Assembly: GCA_050949255.1 (NCBI GenBank)
Contig: JBMNFJ010000016.1
Location: 372,001 to 436,000 of the forward strand
Origin: UBA3941 sp002385665
GTDB lineage: Bacteria > Bacillota > Clostridia > Caldicoprobacterales > UBA3941
DNA: 64,000 nucleotides
Reading direction: 5' to 3'
Below, piece after piece: positions 55,489-64,000 of the stretch; position 1 is the stretch's first letter, and each line of letters starts with the position of its first letter. A program made the translations under genes and the position numbers. Under the pieces are notes generated by a model that was given only the letters and a program-made list of their open reading frames with translations, made no database searches and was not told the DNA's origin.

Positions 55489-55736
55489 GGTGTAGATAAA
55501 TGGGGTGGGAAAACGTGGAAGATAATGTAATAATTTGCGGAACATTTTTCCATATCCTTATAAACATATAGTTGCATGCATAAATATTTATAGAATTGTA
55601 TAATATAGCGAGAAAACGAGAGTTATATGTAGTTAACCAGATGAAATTGAGTAAGATGCTTATAAATATACATTGATTACATTCAGATCTCTGTTATAAT
55701 TGTAGCTATAGTAATTTATATGGAGGAGTAATAAAG

Positions 55737-56624
55737 ATGATGAATATTAAAAAGGCCCTATTGGTTTTACTTATCTTGATCTTTACCATTTCGGTTATTG
55801 GTTGTTCAACAGGGGGCAAGGATGGTGATACATCTAAAGGAAATGAAGTTCCCAGTGTAGATAACAACGAACAAGATAATAACGATGATGGAGATCCCGA
55901 TGATGGAAACAGCTCAGGTGAAGGTAACATAATAGACAAGATCAAGGCAAATAACAAGATTATCTGGGGTACCAATGCTGCTTTTGCCCCCTTTGAAATG
56001 CGCGAAGGAAACGAAGTAATCGGCATAGACGCGGAGATAGCTCAAAAGATAGCCGATAAATTGGGTGTAGAATTGGTAGTAGAGGATATGGAGTTTGATT
56101 CCTTGATAGCCGCCCTTCAGTCCGGTAAAATTGATTTTATTGCTGCCGGCTTTACCATTAAGCCTGATAGACAGGAAAAGGTATTATTTACCGATACTTA
56201 TTTCAAAGCTGTTCAGGCAGTCTTGGTTCAGGACGGTAATCCGGATATAAAATCATATAAGGATTTGGAAGGCAAGAAGATTGGTGTACAGATTGATACT
56301 ACTGGTTTCTACGAGGCGGAAGAGATTGAGGGCGCTGAAGTAATTCAATATAATAATGGAATAGAGGCAGTTTTGGATTTAAGCAACGGTAATATCGACG
56401 CGGTGATTATTGATAATCTTCCAGCACAAATACTGGTTGAAAGCAATCCGGATCTGGTGATATTGGAATTTGAGGATAAGCCCTTTGAGGATGAGGAATA
56501 TGCCATGGCAGTCCGTAAAGAGGATACCGAACTACAAAAAGTCATCAACGAAGTATTAAAAGAACTTAAGGATAGCGGAGAAATCGAAGCTCTAGTTAAC
56601 AAGTATTCAATAGGTGAACAATAA
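55737..56624 (+). CDS. Polar amino-acid ABC transporter binding lipoprotein
   Basis: 295 residues. Lipobox SVIGC marks a lipid-anchored protein, followed by a long Asp/Asn/Gly-rich linker. The type 3 solute-binding fold has NAAFAPFEMREGNEVIGIDAE, AALQSGKIDFIAAGF and DAVIIDNLPA. It captures an amino acid for the permease and ATPase that follow. Which one cannot be read. ATG behind GGAGGAG. Confidence 0.93.
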   Translation: MMNIKKALLVLLILIFTISVIGCSTGGKDGDTSKGNEVPSVDNNEQDNNDDGDPDDGNSSGEGNIIDKIKANNKIIWGTNAAFAPFEMREGNEVIGIDAEIAQKIADKLGVELVVEDMEFDSLIAALQSGKIDFIAAGFTIKPDRQEKVLFTDTYFKAVQAVLVQDGNPDIKSYKDLEGKKIGVQIDTTGFYEAEEIEGAEVIQYNNGIEAVLDLSNGNIDAVIIDNLPAQILVESNPDLVILEFEDKPFEDEEYAMAVRKEDTELQKVINEVLKELKDSGEIEALVNKYSIGEQ

Positions 56625-56648
56625 GAAAAAATACATTAAGGATTCGCA

Positions 56649-56683
56649 AAAGTCGGTATTGGTATCACCCAGTACCGACTTTT
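56649..56683 (+). terminator. Hairpin after the binding protein
   Basis: AAAGTCGGTA / TACCGACTTT, then TAATTTG. It probably gives partial termination so that the binding protein is made in excess, or it separates two units. No other feature was found in 56684-56909. Confidence 0.75.
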
Positions 56684-56909
56684 AATTTGTTTATCGATTA
56701 AGGTGGTCAGAAATAATACAGATGATGTATTAAACACTTAAATAATTTTACTAATATCGGCTATTGCATATTTATACATTCTATTGTAGAATTGGATTAC
56801 AAAGTTCAAACTTTATACAATAACTACAATGTGTACTATTAACAAGAAAACGGCTAATTTACAAATTAATTACTGGCTAACGTACAGAATATAAAAGGAG
56901 TTAAAGTAA

Positions 56910-57593
56910 ATGGACTCTGTTATTAAGTCTTTATCCGATGCAATATATTATAATTTAATAAGGGAACAGCGCTATATGCAGTTTATACAGGGGCTGGGAA
57001 TATCCCTTCAATTGACCCTGTATGCAGCTATCTTAGGCACCGTAATTGGCCTATTCCTAGCTTTGGCCAAGCTGGGCAGGATTAAATGGTTGGAAGGCCT
57101 GGCAACCCTTTACGTGGACGTAATAAGGGGCACCCCTGCAGTGGTACAGTTGGTGCTCATCTATTATGCCATATTGGGGAGCAGCAATCTCCCAAAGATA
57201 GTGGTGGCCTCAGTTGCTTTCGGAATCAACAGCGGGGCATATGTTTGTGAACTCATAAGGGCAGGGATTTTGGCGGTGGATAGGGGGCAGATGGAAGCTG
57301 CCAGATCCTTGGGTTTTTCCTATTCTCACTCAATGATATACATTATTATACCCCAGGCAATTAAAAATATATTGCCAGCCCTGGCCAATGAGTTTATTGT
57401 ACTACTAAAAGAGACTGCTATTGCAGGTTATATCGCCTTGGATGACTTGACCCGGGCGGGTAACATTGTTAGAGGCAGAACCTTTGATGCCTATACGCCT
57501 TTTATCGTGGTTGCACTGATTTATCTATATATAACTACCATGTTGACCTGGTTGCTGAACAAGCTGGAGGGGAGGTTGCGAGAAAGTGATTGA
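56910..57593 (+). CDS. Polar amino-acid ABC transporter permease
   Basis: 227 residues with five to six membrane segments and the HisM/GlnP loop (GILAVDRGQMEAARSLGFS). The conserved EAARSLG is present. It is behind AAAGGAG and overlaps the ATPase start by 8 bases. Confidence 0.93.
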   Translation: MDSVIKSLSDAIYYNLIREQRYMQFIQGLGISLQLTLYAAILGTVIGLFLALAKLGRIKWLEGLATLYVDVIRGTPAVVQLVLIYYAILGSSNLPKIVVASVAFGINSGAYVCELIRAGILAVDRGQMEAARSLGFSYSHSMIYIIIPQAIKNILPALANEFIVLLKETAIAGYIALDDLTRAGNIVRGRTFDAYTPFIVVALIYLYITTMLTWLLNKLEGRLRESD

Positions 57594-58308
57594 GGTAGTC
57601 GATTTGCATAAATACTTTGGAAAGCTACAAGTACTAAAAGGAGTTAATACAAATATAAAAAAACAGGAGGTAGTTTGCGTAATTGGCGCAAGTGGTTCCG
57701 GGAAGAGTACTTTTTTACGCTGCCTGAACCTCCTGGAAGAACCAACATCCGGAGAGATTATCATAGATGGGATACCCCTGGTTGAACAAAGAAAGGATAT
57801 AAATCGCCTTCGTCAAAAGGTAGGTATGGTTTTTCAGCAGTTTAATTTGTTTCCTCACATGACCGTTATGGAGAATATAACCCTTGCTCCCATGAAGCTT
57901 AAGGGTATGTCAAAAACTGAGGCCTACGAAACGGCTAGGGACCTTCTCAACAAGGTGGGTCTTCCTGATAAGGATAATGAATATCCAAACAGACTATCCG
58001 GTGGACAAAAACAAAGGGTAGCGATTGCTAGAGCCCTCGCTATGGACCCGGAGGTAATGCTTTTTGATGAGCCAACCTCTGCCCTGGATCCAGAGATGGT
58101 AGGTGAGGTATTGAACGTTATGAAGCAGTTAGCCAATGAAGGAATGACTATGGTAGTAGTTACCCATGAGATGGGATTTGCTAAAGAAGTGGGAGACAGG
58201 ATAATGTTCATGGACGAGGGGATCATCTACGAAGAGGGTACGCCGCAGGAACTATTCAACAACCCGCGAAGGGAAAGAACCAAGGAATTTTTGGGAAAGG
58301 TTTTATAG
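57586..58308 (+). CDS. Polar amino-acid ABC transporter ATPase
   Basis: 240 residues. Walker A GASGSGKST, signature LSGGQKQRVAIARAL, Walker B MLFDEPTSALDPE, and VVTHEMGFAKEV. GTG start inside the permease end. It completes the transporter with the two genes before. Confidence 0.95.
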   Translation: MIEVVDLHKYFGKLQVLKGVNTNIKKQEVVCVIGASGSGKSTFLRCLNLLEEPTSGEIIIDGIPLVEQRKDINRLRQKVGMVFQQFNLFPHMTVMENITLAPMKLKGMSKTEAYETARDLLNKVGLPDKDNEYPNRLSGGQKQRVAIARALAMDPEVMLFDEPTSALDPEMVGEVLNVMKQLANEGMTMVVVTHEMGFAKEVGDRIMFMDEGIIYEEGTPQELFNNPRRERTKEFLGKVL

Positions 58309-58321
58309 GGGGGCAGGTTAC

Positions 58322-58831
58322 ATGAGGGATGCTATTATTGTATTTACCGGAATTGGAGTATTAATACTACTGCCCTTGGTTTTTTGGGGGATTAGATCTT
58401 TACTGGAGTCCAGGAAAGAAAAGGATTCCAGGTATCTTTTGCTTCGGTTGTCCGGGACAATCCTGGTTTGTGCTTTAGTGATTATACTATTGGTTTATAT
58501 CTATAACTTTACACTTGGTTATCAGCTGCCATTGGTAGCTGAAAGGTATTTACAAAAAGAGGGATATGCCTTGCTCAAGGGGCAGGGCTGGGAAACGGAT
58601 GGTGTTTCCGTGTATTTTAGTGAAAACATCTATGATAATGAAGATGGAACCAAAACTATATACATCCAATTCCAAGGAGTCGAGGAAAGCAATTACATTT
58701 CATTGGATATGAAAATGGTTGGGAACAGATGGGAAGTAGATTCCCCGCCAAACATAATCCTCGGGGATAATGAGGATTACCCGGAAATTAACAAAAGATT
58801 TTATCCCGTAGGGGTCAAACTTACCAAATAA
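58322..58831 (+). CDS. Membrane protein of unknown function
   Basis: 169 residues with two N-terminal membrane segments (AIIVFTGIGVLILLPLVFWGI and LSGTILVCALVIILLVYIYN) and a C-terminal beta-rich domain of about 95 residues. It follows the ATPase after 13 bases and is probably cotranscribed, but no link to transport is evident. I do not recognise it. Confidence 0.6.
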   Translation: MRDAIIVFTGIGVLILLPLVFWGIRSLLESRKEKDSRYLLLRLSGTILVCALVIILLVYIYNFTLGYQLPLVAERYLQKEGYALLKGQGWETDGVSVYFSENIYDNEDGTKTIYIQFQGVEESNYISLDMKMVGNRWEVDSPPNIILGDNEDYPEINKRFYPVGVKLTK

Positions 58832-58937
58832 AACTATAATTCTGGGAATAATTCACATATCATAAATTGTACCAACTTCCAAGGGCAGGGCATCGTCTCT
58901 GTCCTTGGTGCATTTCTGGCATTGATTTACACAAAGT

Positions 58938-59114
58938 TTAGTACTTACGAGTCTTAGCTTTTGTCATATCAAGATAAGCTGCGATTAGCTTGTCCAGACT
59001 CCTACTTACAGCGAGAACCTTGTCATCCTGCAAATCCATATCCCTTTTTTGAAGGATATCAGTCAAAAGTTCCCGCTGTACCTCAAGTTCTTCCTCCAGC
59101 TCCTTTAAATTCAT
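58938..59114 (-). CDS. Spo0E-like aspartyl-phosphate phosphatase
   Basis: A 58-residue frame, reading MNLKELEEELEVQREL at its start and ending in AKTRKY. VSRSLDKLIAAYL matches the Spo0E signature (Ser-x-x-Leu-Asp), and the two-helix pattern fits. ATG lies behind a GAGGGTGAT site. Family members dephosphorylate Spo0A and restrain sporulation. A 75-codon frame overlaps it on the plus strand but has no support. Confidence 0.8.
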   Translation of the reverse strand: MNLKELEEELEVQRELLTDILQKRDMDLQDDKVLAVSRSLDKLIAAYLDMTKAKTRKY

Positions 59115-59353
59115 ATCACCCTCACCCCCATAGAGGCTATTATGCCATATACTTATATATTATTGTGGAAAATCACAAAACAAGCTAAAAGTATATATAA
59201 TACGACAATTTTCGCAGCCCATTAAAAATATATTTTGCCGGTAAGCTGATAATTTTTATTGGTTTAAAATATAATATAGGGGGTAAGAATCTAATAAGTG
59301 AATCATTCCCTAAGCAGGTAGGACCTAACAATGGTTGAAAGGAGCTAACCGGT

Positions 59354-59893
59354 ATGAGAATCAATCTTAGTGGCAAGAATCTAGAGATCACGGATTCGTT
59401 GAGAAACCAAGTGAACAAAAAGGTTTCAAAGCTGGGGCGCTATTTTGACGAGAATGTGGAAGCTCAGGTAACTATGTCGGTGGAAGGCTACCGTCATATT
59501 ATCGAGGTGACCATTCCCTTCAATGGCGTAGTGATTAGGGCCGAGGAATCCACTGATGACATGTATGCTTCTATCGATATGGTATTGGACAAGTTAGAGA
59601 GGCAGATACGCAAACACCGGACTCGCCTGGGAAGAAAGATAAAGACTGGGGCTTTTAAGAATGACTCACCCTTATTTAGACCTGATGTACCCTTTGAGGA
59701 TGTGGATGAACCAAGGATAGTTCGAACCAAACGATTTGCTGTCAAACCAATGAATCTGGAAGAGGCCACACTTCAAATGGAATTACTGGGTCACAATTTC
59801 TTTGTATTCAGAAACGCTAGCTCCGATGAGGTTAACGTCTTGTATAAGCGAAAGGACGGAAACTATGGATTAATTGAACCCGAGTACTTGTAA
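59354..59893 (+). CDS. hpf: Ribosome hibernation promoting factor, long form
   Basis: 179 residues. The N-terminal S30AE domain (MRINLSGKNLEITDSLRNQV) is followed by the long-form C-terminal domain (FAVKPMNLEEATLQMELLGH, FFVFRNASSDEVNVLYKRKDG). It dimerises 70S ribosomes in dormancy. ATG behind AAAGGAG. The structured RNA at 54698 lies about 4.4 kb upstream, so it is not its leader. Confidence 0.96.
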   Translation: MRINLSGKNLEITDSLRNQVNKKVSKLGRYFDENVEAQVTMSVEGYRHIIEVTIPFNGVVIRAEESTDDMYASIDMVLDKLERQIRKHRTRLGRKIKTGAFKNDSPLFRPDVPFEDVDEPRIVRTKRFAVKPMNLEEATLQMELLGHNFFVFRNASSDEVNVLYKRKDGNYGLIEPEYL

Positions 59894-59995
59894 AAATTAT
59901 GACATAAATGTCACCTATAGGTAGAGTCACTTTGAAATATGAATTAATGAAATATTGTCCGAGATACGTACTTAAATTGGATTGAAGAACCACGC

Positions 59996-60023
59996 ATAAG
60001 GGGGAGCTGTAGCTCCCCCTTAT
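59996..60023. repeat. Strong hairpin after hpf
   Basis: A 13-bp inverted repeat, ATAAGGGGGAGCT / AGCTCCCCCTTAT. Neither side has a good T tract, but the position between convergent hpf and the YchF-like gene suggests a terminator. Confidence 0.7.
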
Positions 60024-60084
60024 GTCTTGGCTATTAGGTATTAATGCGGTCAACCTTTACATAACATTATAAGTTCTGTCATAT

Positions 60085-61158
60085 TTATACATTAAACCGA
60101 AAATTAATGATATCTCCGTCCTCAACGACAGCTTCCTTGCCTTCAAGTCTTAGAAGTCCTTTTTCCTTTAGTTTTTGCATGGAACCATAGGTTTTAAAGT
60201 CCTCGAATTTAGCAACCTCTGCTCTAATAAAGCCTCTGGCGATATCGGTGTGGACCTTTCCAGCAGCATCCCTTGCGTTAGTACCGGCCTTAATAGGCCA
60301 AGCCCGAACCTCATCCTCGCCGACAGTTATAAAGGATATTAGTCCCAATAGTTCATAAGCTGCCCTGGCCAACTTACCGGTACCCGTTTCGGTGATTCCT
60401 AACTCCTCCATAAAGGCTGTTTTATACTCATCCTCCAACTGGCTTATCTCGAGTTCGACTTTGGCACAGACTTCGATCACCGGGATGTTTTTATCCTTGG
60501 CAAAAGCCTCGATCTCATCCTTCCCATAATAATCGCCGGAGATGAACTGATCCTCATCCAGGTTGATTAGGAGAATTAAGGGTCTTTCGGTCAGAAAGTT
60601 AAAGGTTTTAAGGATCTGCCTTTCCTCATGGTTCAAATCCATATTATAGAGAAGGCCTTCATTTTCCAGGCATTCCTTGCAGCGCTTTATAAGCTCCAAC
60701 TCCTGCTGGTTTTCCTTGGTTATTTTTTTGCTGGTTTCAATGCGGTGGATACGGTTTTCCATTACCGCCAGATCCGCAAAGAGTAGCTCCAAATTGACGG
60801 TTTCAATATCTCTAAGAGGATCTATACTGCCTTCTGTATGGAAAACATCATCGTTTTTAAAAGCCCTGACCACATGTACCAAGGCATCCACCTGTCGGAC
60901 AGCTTCGAGAAAATGTAAGGAAGAGCTCTTGCCCGTGGAAGTTGAGGGCTGTATCCCTTGGATGTCGGTGACTTCGATAGTAGCATATGTGGTTTTTTTA
61001 GGCTTATATATACCTGATAAAAAGTCTATTCTATCGTCAGGTACCTTGGCTATTCCAAGGTTGGCCTCGCTTTTATTCTGATTGGAATCAGTCCCGGTAA
61101 GAAGCTGAAAAAAAGTTGTCTTACCCGTTGACGGTAAGCCGATCAATCCTATTTTCAT
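60085..61158 (-). CDS. YchF/OLA1-like GTPase or ATPase, divergent
   Basis: About 357 residues. The P-loop is GLPSTGKTTFF where standard YchF has NVGKS. The usual base-binding motif is replaced by Asn-Leu-Asp-Glu (LLINLDEDQF), as in YchF. The C-terminal TGS-like domain has ISFITVGEDEVRAWPIKAGT and the ending VEDGDIINFRFNV. Probably binds ATP and ribosomes. The start is uncertain: ATG 61158 has no good ribosome site, while AGAAAGGAGG further upstream (around 61210) points to an ATT or TTG start that adds 11-15 residues. Confidence 0.85.
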   Translation of the reverse strand: MKIGLIGLPSTGKTTFFQLLTGTDSNQNKSEANLGIAKVPDDRIDFLSGIYKPKKTTYATIEVTDIQGIQPSTSTGKSSSLHFLEAVRQVDALVHVVRAFKNDDVFHTEGSIDPLRDIETVNLELLFADLAVMENRIHRIETSKKITKENQQELELIKRCKECLENEGLLYNMDLNHEERQILKTFNFLTERPLILLINLDEDQFISGDYYGKDEIEAFAKDKNIPVIEVCAKVELEISQLEDEYKTAFMEELGITETGTGKLARAAYELLGLISFITVGEDEVRAWPIKAGTNARDAAGKVHTDIARGFIRAEVAKFEDFKTYGSMQKLKEKGLLRLEGKEAVVEDGDIINFRFNV

Positions 61159-61649
61159 AATACTGAGCATATAGGCTATGACTGAGGTCAAAAGCGAAAT
61201 GCTCGTCCTCCTTTCTACAAACACATAGATGATACTCTTTTATATTATAACAAGATAAAAAAAACAACAACAAAAAGTTTGGAATAGTGAGCCAGGTCAC
61301 AGATTCGATATGAATACTGATGTATCATTAGTTTGCAATCAAAGAGCTTCGGGAAATGTTTTTCTCGATAAACCGAGTTACAAAGCCTATAATCCAAGTT
61401 ATAGAGACTTAACGGGTAAGTATTATCGGATAGTGATTAATAAAATCGCATAATCACTATAAATAATAAAAGAAGGGGGATGATGATCAAAGAAGGTACT
61501 GACACCTGACCTATTTCAACATATTCACCTTTAAAACGACAGACTATTCAAGCCATTAGGCAAGGATGTCACCCAATAATTTACATCTTGACAAGAGTCG
61601 CGGGATTATAGGATAATTATTTTATCATATTGATGGAGGTATAAAGATT
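61159..61649. other. Intergenic region between YchF-like and DUF1858 genes
   Basis: AT-rich, no gene found. It contains TTGACA (61588-61593), an 18-base spacer and GATAAT (61612-61617), a good promoter for the DUF1858 gene. GTGAGCCAGGTCAC near 61287 is an imperfect dyad of unknown meaning. Confidence 0.55.
61588..61617 (+). promoter_or_regulatory. Promoter of the DUF1858-hemerythrin unit
   Basis: TTGACA, 18-base spacer, GATAAT, with the ribosome site GGAGG of the first gene about 20 bases after it. Confidence 0.7.
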
Positions 61650-61841
61650 ATGAAAATAACCAAGGAAATGACAATAGGTAAAATATTACGGGAATATCCC
61701 CAAGTTATAGAAACTCTATTTAGCTTTAACATGGGTTGTATTGGTTGCCCGTCTGCTCAGGCAGAGACCCTGGAGGAGGCTGCGATGGTCCATGGAATTG
61801 ATATAGATCATCTTGTTGAAGCATTAAATCAGGCGGTATAG
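61650..61841 (+). CDS. DUF1858 small protein
   Basis: 63 residues: MKITKEMTIGKILREYPQVI, then the pair in GCIGCPSAQAETLEEAAMVHG. This family often precedes hybrid cluster proteins and hemerythrin/RIC-like genes. The Cys-x2-Cys may bind a metal. Cotranscribed with the next gene, 5 bases after its stop. Confidence 0.9.
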   Translation: MKITKEMTIGKILREYPQVIETLFSFNMGCIGCPSAQAETLEEAAMVHGIDIDHLVEALNQAV

Positions 61842-61846
61842 GCACC

Positions 61847-62404
61847 ATGGACAGTATTGCCTTGATGGTAGAGGAGCATAAAAATATAAAGCGAATGCTA
61901 AAGGTCATTAGAAAATATTGCTATAGAATCCTTAAGGGAATGGAAATTGAATATGAAGACTTCTATAGAATAATTGACTTTATAAAAAACTATGCTGATG
62001 CCCATCACCATGGAAAAGAAGAGAAGATGCTCTTTAATAGAATGGTAGATGAACTGGGGCCGGCTGCTGAGAAGCTGGTGACCCATGGAATGCTGGTGGA
62101 GCATGACTTGGGTAGGTTGTATACTATGCAATTGGGCGACGCTGTAGCTAAGGTTATGGCGGGTGATGATGAAGCCAAACTAGATATAATAGGAAATGCC
62201 ATAGGTTATGCAGATCTATTGAGTCGACATATTGACAAAGAGGATAGGGTCGTTTACGAGTTTGCAAGGAGGAACTTGGCAGGGGAGACCCTGGAGGAAA
62301 TAAATATGCAGTGTAACACTTTTGAGGAAAAGGCTAGTGCGAGCAAGATCCAGCAAAAATATATTAATCTATTGGATGAATTGGAAGCAAAGTATACTAG
62401 CTGA
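61847..62404 (+). CDS. Hemerythrin-domain protein
   Basis: 185 residues of the hemerythrin HHE fold. Candidate di-iron ligands are the His in VEEHKN, the His-Glu set in AHHHGKEE, VEHDLG and SRHIDKED. Such proteins sense or store oxygen or NO, or repair iron-sulfur clusters (RIC/YtfE type). It lies between DUF1858 and hcp. Confidence 0.9.
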   Translation: MDSIALMVEEHKNIKRMLKVIRKYCYRILKGMEIEYEDFYRIIDFIKNYADAHHHGKEEKMLFNRMVDELGPAAEKLVTHGMLVEHDLGRLYTMQLGDAVAKVMAGDDEAKLDIIGNAIGYADLLSRHIDKEDRVVYEFARRNLAGETLEEINMQCNTFEEKASASKIQQKYINLLDELEAKYTS

Positions 62405-62493
62405 TGTTAGGGGCAGACGACCCTTCCTCCCCTATAAAACACAAACAAATTGAATCAATTCCTATCATATGAATCTCATAATAAAAATAATAA

Positions 62494-62503
62494 AATGATC
62501 ATT
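62494..62503. repeat. Palindrome AATGATCATT upstream of hcp
   Basis: A 10-bp palindrome with A/T-rich arms, about 140 bases before hcp. It could be an operator for a CRP/FNR-type or NO-responsive regulator; no consensus is claimed. Confidence 0.35.
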
Positions 62504-62643
62504 GTTTTTGTACCCCATATGGATATTGGGATGTATGAATTTCATAATCAATCCCATTAAAGAGGGATACGCTTGGTCTTTAATATATAAAAATCAATGT
62601 TCCAGAGTAATCAATAGGGACTAATATCAGGGGGGAAATGGAA

Positions 62644-64000
62644 ATGAATATGTTTTGTTATCAATGCCAGGAAACTGCGAGAGGTACCGGTTGTACGGTG
62701 CGAGGGGTATGCGGTAAGACACCTGAGGTATCGAATCTACAGGATTTACTTATCTATACCCTAAAAGGTATATCCGAGATAGTTGTCAAAGGAGATTTGA
62801 ATGTCAGGGATTTAGGCACGCTCAACCACGATATGTTAAATAGCCTCTTTATTACTATTACCAATGCTAACTTTGACGATGATGCCATTGAAAAGGATAT
62901 AATTAAGATGTTGGCCGCCAGGGACGAGTTAAGGGCCAAGGTCGACGCTTTAGATCTTCACGATTCAGCTACATTTACTGTAACAGACAGAGAGTCCATG
63001 CTAAAAAAGGCTATGGCAGTAGGAGTTCTGTCAACGGAGAATGAAGACATCAGATCGCTTAGGGAAATGATTATATACGGTCTCAAAGGTCTGGCTGCTT
63101 ATACTCATCATGCCCTTAACATAGGGAAAGAAGATTATAATCTATATGCCTTCGTATATGAAGCATTGGCAGCTACCATCGATGACAGTTTAAGCGCTGA
63201 TGATTTGGTAGCTTTGACCCTAAAGACAGGCGAACATGGGGTTAAGGCCATGGCCTTGCTTGATAGCGCCAATACATCAAAGTATGGAAATCCAGAGATA
63301 ACCGAAGTTAATATTGGCGTAAGGGATAATCCCGCTATCTTGGTATCGGGACACGATTTGACGGATCTTGAACAACTACTGGAGCAAACCCAAGGCACCG
63401 GGGTAGATGTGTATACCCATGGTGAGATGTTGCCTGCCCATTATTATCCAGCCTTCAAAAAATATGAGAACTTTGTGGGTAACTACGGAAATGCATGGTG
63501 GAAACAGATAGAGGAGTTCGCATCCTTTAATGGTCCGATCCTATTTACCACCAACTGCATAGTTCCCCCAAGAAGTGAAGAGGTAAGATCCAGAATCTTT
63601 ACAACCGGTGCGACTGGATATCCCGGATGTGTTCATATAGAAGCTGATGAAGAAGGCAAGAAGGATTTTTCCCAGATTATCGAAATGGCTAAGAGCTTGA
63701 AGGCACCCGAGGAAATTGAGAAGGGAACCATCGTAGGAGGATTTGCCCACAATCAGGTCTTTGCTTTAGCGGATAAGGTTGTTGAGGCTGTAAAGAGCGG
63801 TGCTATTAAAAAGTTCTTTGTTATGGCCGGTTGTGATGGAAGAATGAAATCCAGGGAATATTATACCCAATTTGCGGACAGGCTTCCTAAAGATACTGTA
63901 ATCCTTACGGCAGGATGTGCTAAGTATAGGTACAATAAACTAGACCTGGGGAATATCGGTGGCATACCCAGGGTCCTGGATGCCGGTCAGTGCAACGACT
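62644..64000 (+). CDS. hcp: Hybrid cluster protein (hydroxylamine/NO reductase), 3' end cut
   Basis: The frame is open from ATG 62644 (8 bases after GGGGGG) to the window end: 452 of about 540-550 residues. The N-terminal Cys-x2-Cys-x8-Cys-x5-Cys (CYQCQETARGTGCTVRGVC) is the class I 4Fe-4S motif. Hybrid-cluster ligands follow in GEHGVKAMALLDSAN, TTNCIVPP, TGYPGCVHI and TAGCAKYRYNK. It reduces NO or hydroxylamine in anaerobes. Missing the last two or so cluster ligands only because of the window edge. Confidence 0.95.
   Translation, partial: MNMFCYQCQETARGTGCTVRGVCGKTPEVSNLQDLLIYTLKGISEIVVKGDLNVRDLGTLNHDMLNSLFITITNANFDDDAIEKDIIKMLAARDELRAKVDALDLHDSATFTVTDRESMLKKAMAVGVLSTENEDIRSLREMIIYGLKGLAAYTHHALNIGKEDYNLYAFVYEALAATIDDSLSADDLVALTLKTGEHGVKAMALLDSANTSKYGNPEITEVNIGVRDNPAILVSGHDLTDLEQLLEQTQGTGVDVYTHGEMLPAHYYPAFKKYENFVGNYGNAWWKQIEEFASFNGPILFTTNCIVPPRSEEVRSRIFTTGATGYPGCVHIEADEEGKKDFSQIIEMAKSLKAPEEIEKGTIVGGFAHNQVFALADKVVEAVKSGAIKKFFVMAGCDGRMKSREYYTQFADRLPKDTVILTAGCAKYRYNKLDLGNIGGIPRVLDAGQCND

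Noticed and set aside
55341..55736. Chromosomal replication origin
   Set aside because: DnaA boxes are present, but dnaA, dnaN, recF and gyrase genes are not; without GC-skew data an origin cannot be claimed.
58961..59188. 75-codon plus-strand frame
   Set aside because: Antisense to the Spo0E-like gene, which has a motif and ribosome site; this frame has neither.
1..64000. tRNA, rRNA, CRISPR arrays, insertion sequences, prophage
   Set aside because: I looked for typical signs (repeated spacers, transposase motifs, tRNA T-loop text, terminal repeats) and found none.

Overview
The window comes from a low-GC, Gram-positive, endospore-forming anaerobe of the Clostridia type; I do not name a species. 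Signs are strong AGGAGG ribosome sites with many TTG/GTG starts, AGA/AGG and ATA codon use, U-tract terminators, a Spo0E-like gene, SpoIID and SpoIIE-type domains, an NfnAB electron-bifurcating transhydrogenase and a class I hybrid cluster protein. No tRNA, rRNA, CRISPR array, phage or insertion sequence was seen; it reads as a stable chromosomal segment.

Layout. 1-8.3 kb: end of dihydrolipoyl dehydrogenase, an odd HPr-like protein, DNA polymerase IV, a membrane-sensor SpoIIE phosphatase, hypotheticals, and a cysteine desulfurase facing a DUF3343 protein. 8.3-16 kb: hypothetical, endonuclease III, VanW-type wall protein, an ATPase-Asp23 fusion, nfnAB and an OGG1-type glycosylase. 16-30.3 kb: a purine region (guaB, guaA, guanine-riboswitch-controlled pbuG, purE-F-M-N-H-D) interrupted by an ABC exporter. 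30.3-34.2 kb: a lysine/diaminopimelate locus, asd-dapB under a lysine riboswitch on the minus strand and dapA divergent. 34.3-44.9 kb: DUF624 protein, methyltransferase, Hsp33, TPR protein, CCA-adding enzyme, SpoIID-like protein, DUF2207 protein. 45-52.5 kb: an NMT1/TauABC-type transporter, DUF554, a URO-D family protein, an acyltransferase-like protein, an EamA permease. 52.9-59.9 kb: the FliK-like/FlhB-like pair ylqGH, an AhpD-like protein, a structured RNA leader with a zinc-ribbon gene, a cluster of DnaA boxes, a polar amino-acid transporter, spo0E-like and hpf. 60-64 kb: YchF-like GTPase, then DUF1858, hemerythrin and hybrid cluster protein genes, which look like a nitrosative/oxidative defence set.

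The best candidates for something new are: a GMP synthetase whose glutaminase half is cleanly deleted (17995-19251); a dihydrodipicolinate reductase fused to aspartokinase-like ACT domains under a lysine riboswitch (30404-31624); a structured RNA of about 250 nt ahead of a zinc-ribbon gene (54698-54950) with a repeated 10-bp palindrome nearby; and a DnaA-box cluster far from any dnaA gene (55404-55488). All calls are from reading the sequence; no database search was run.
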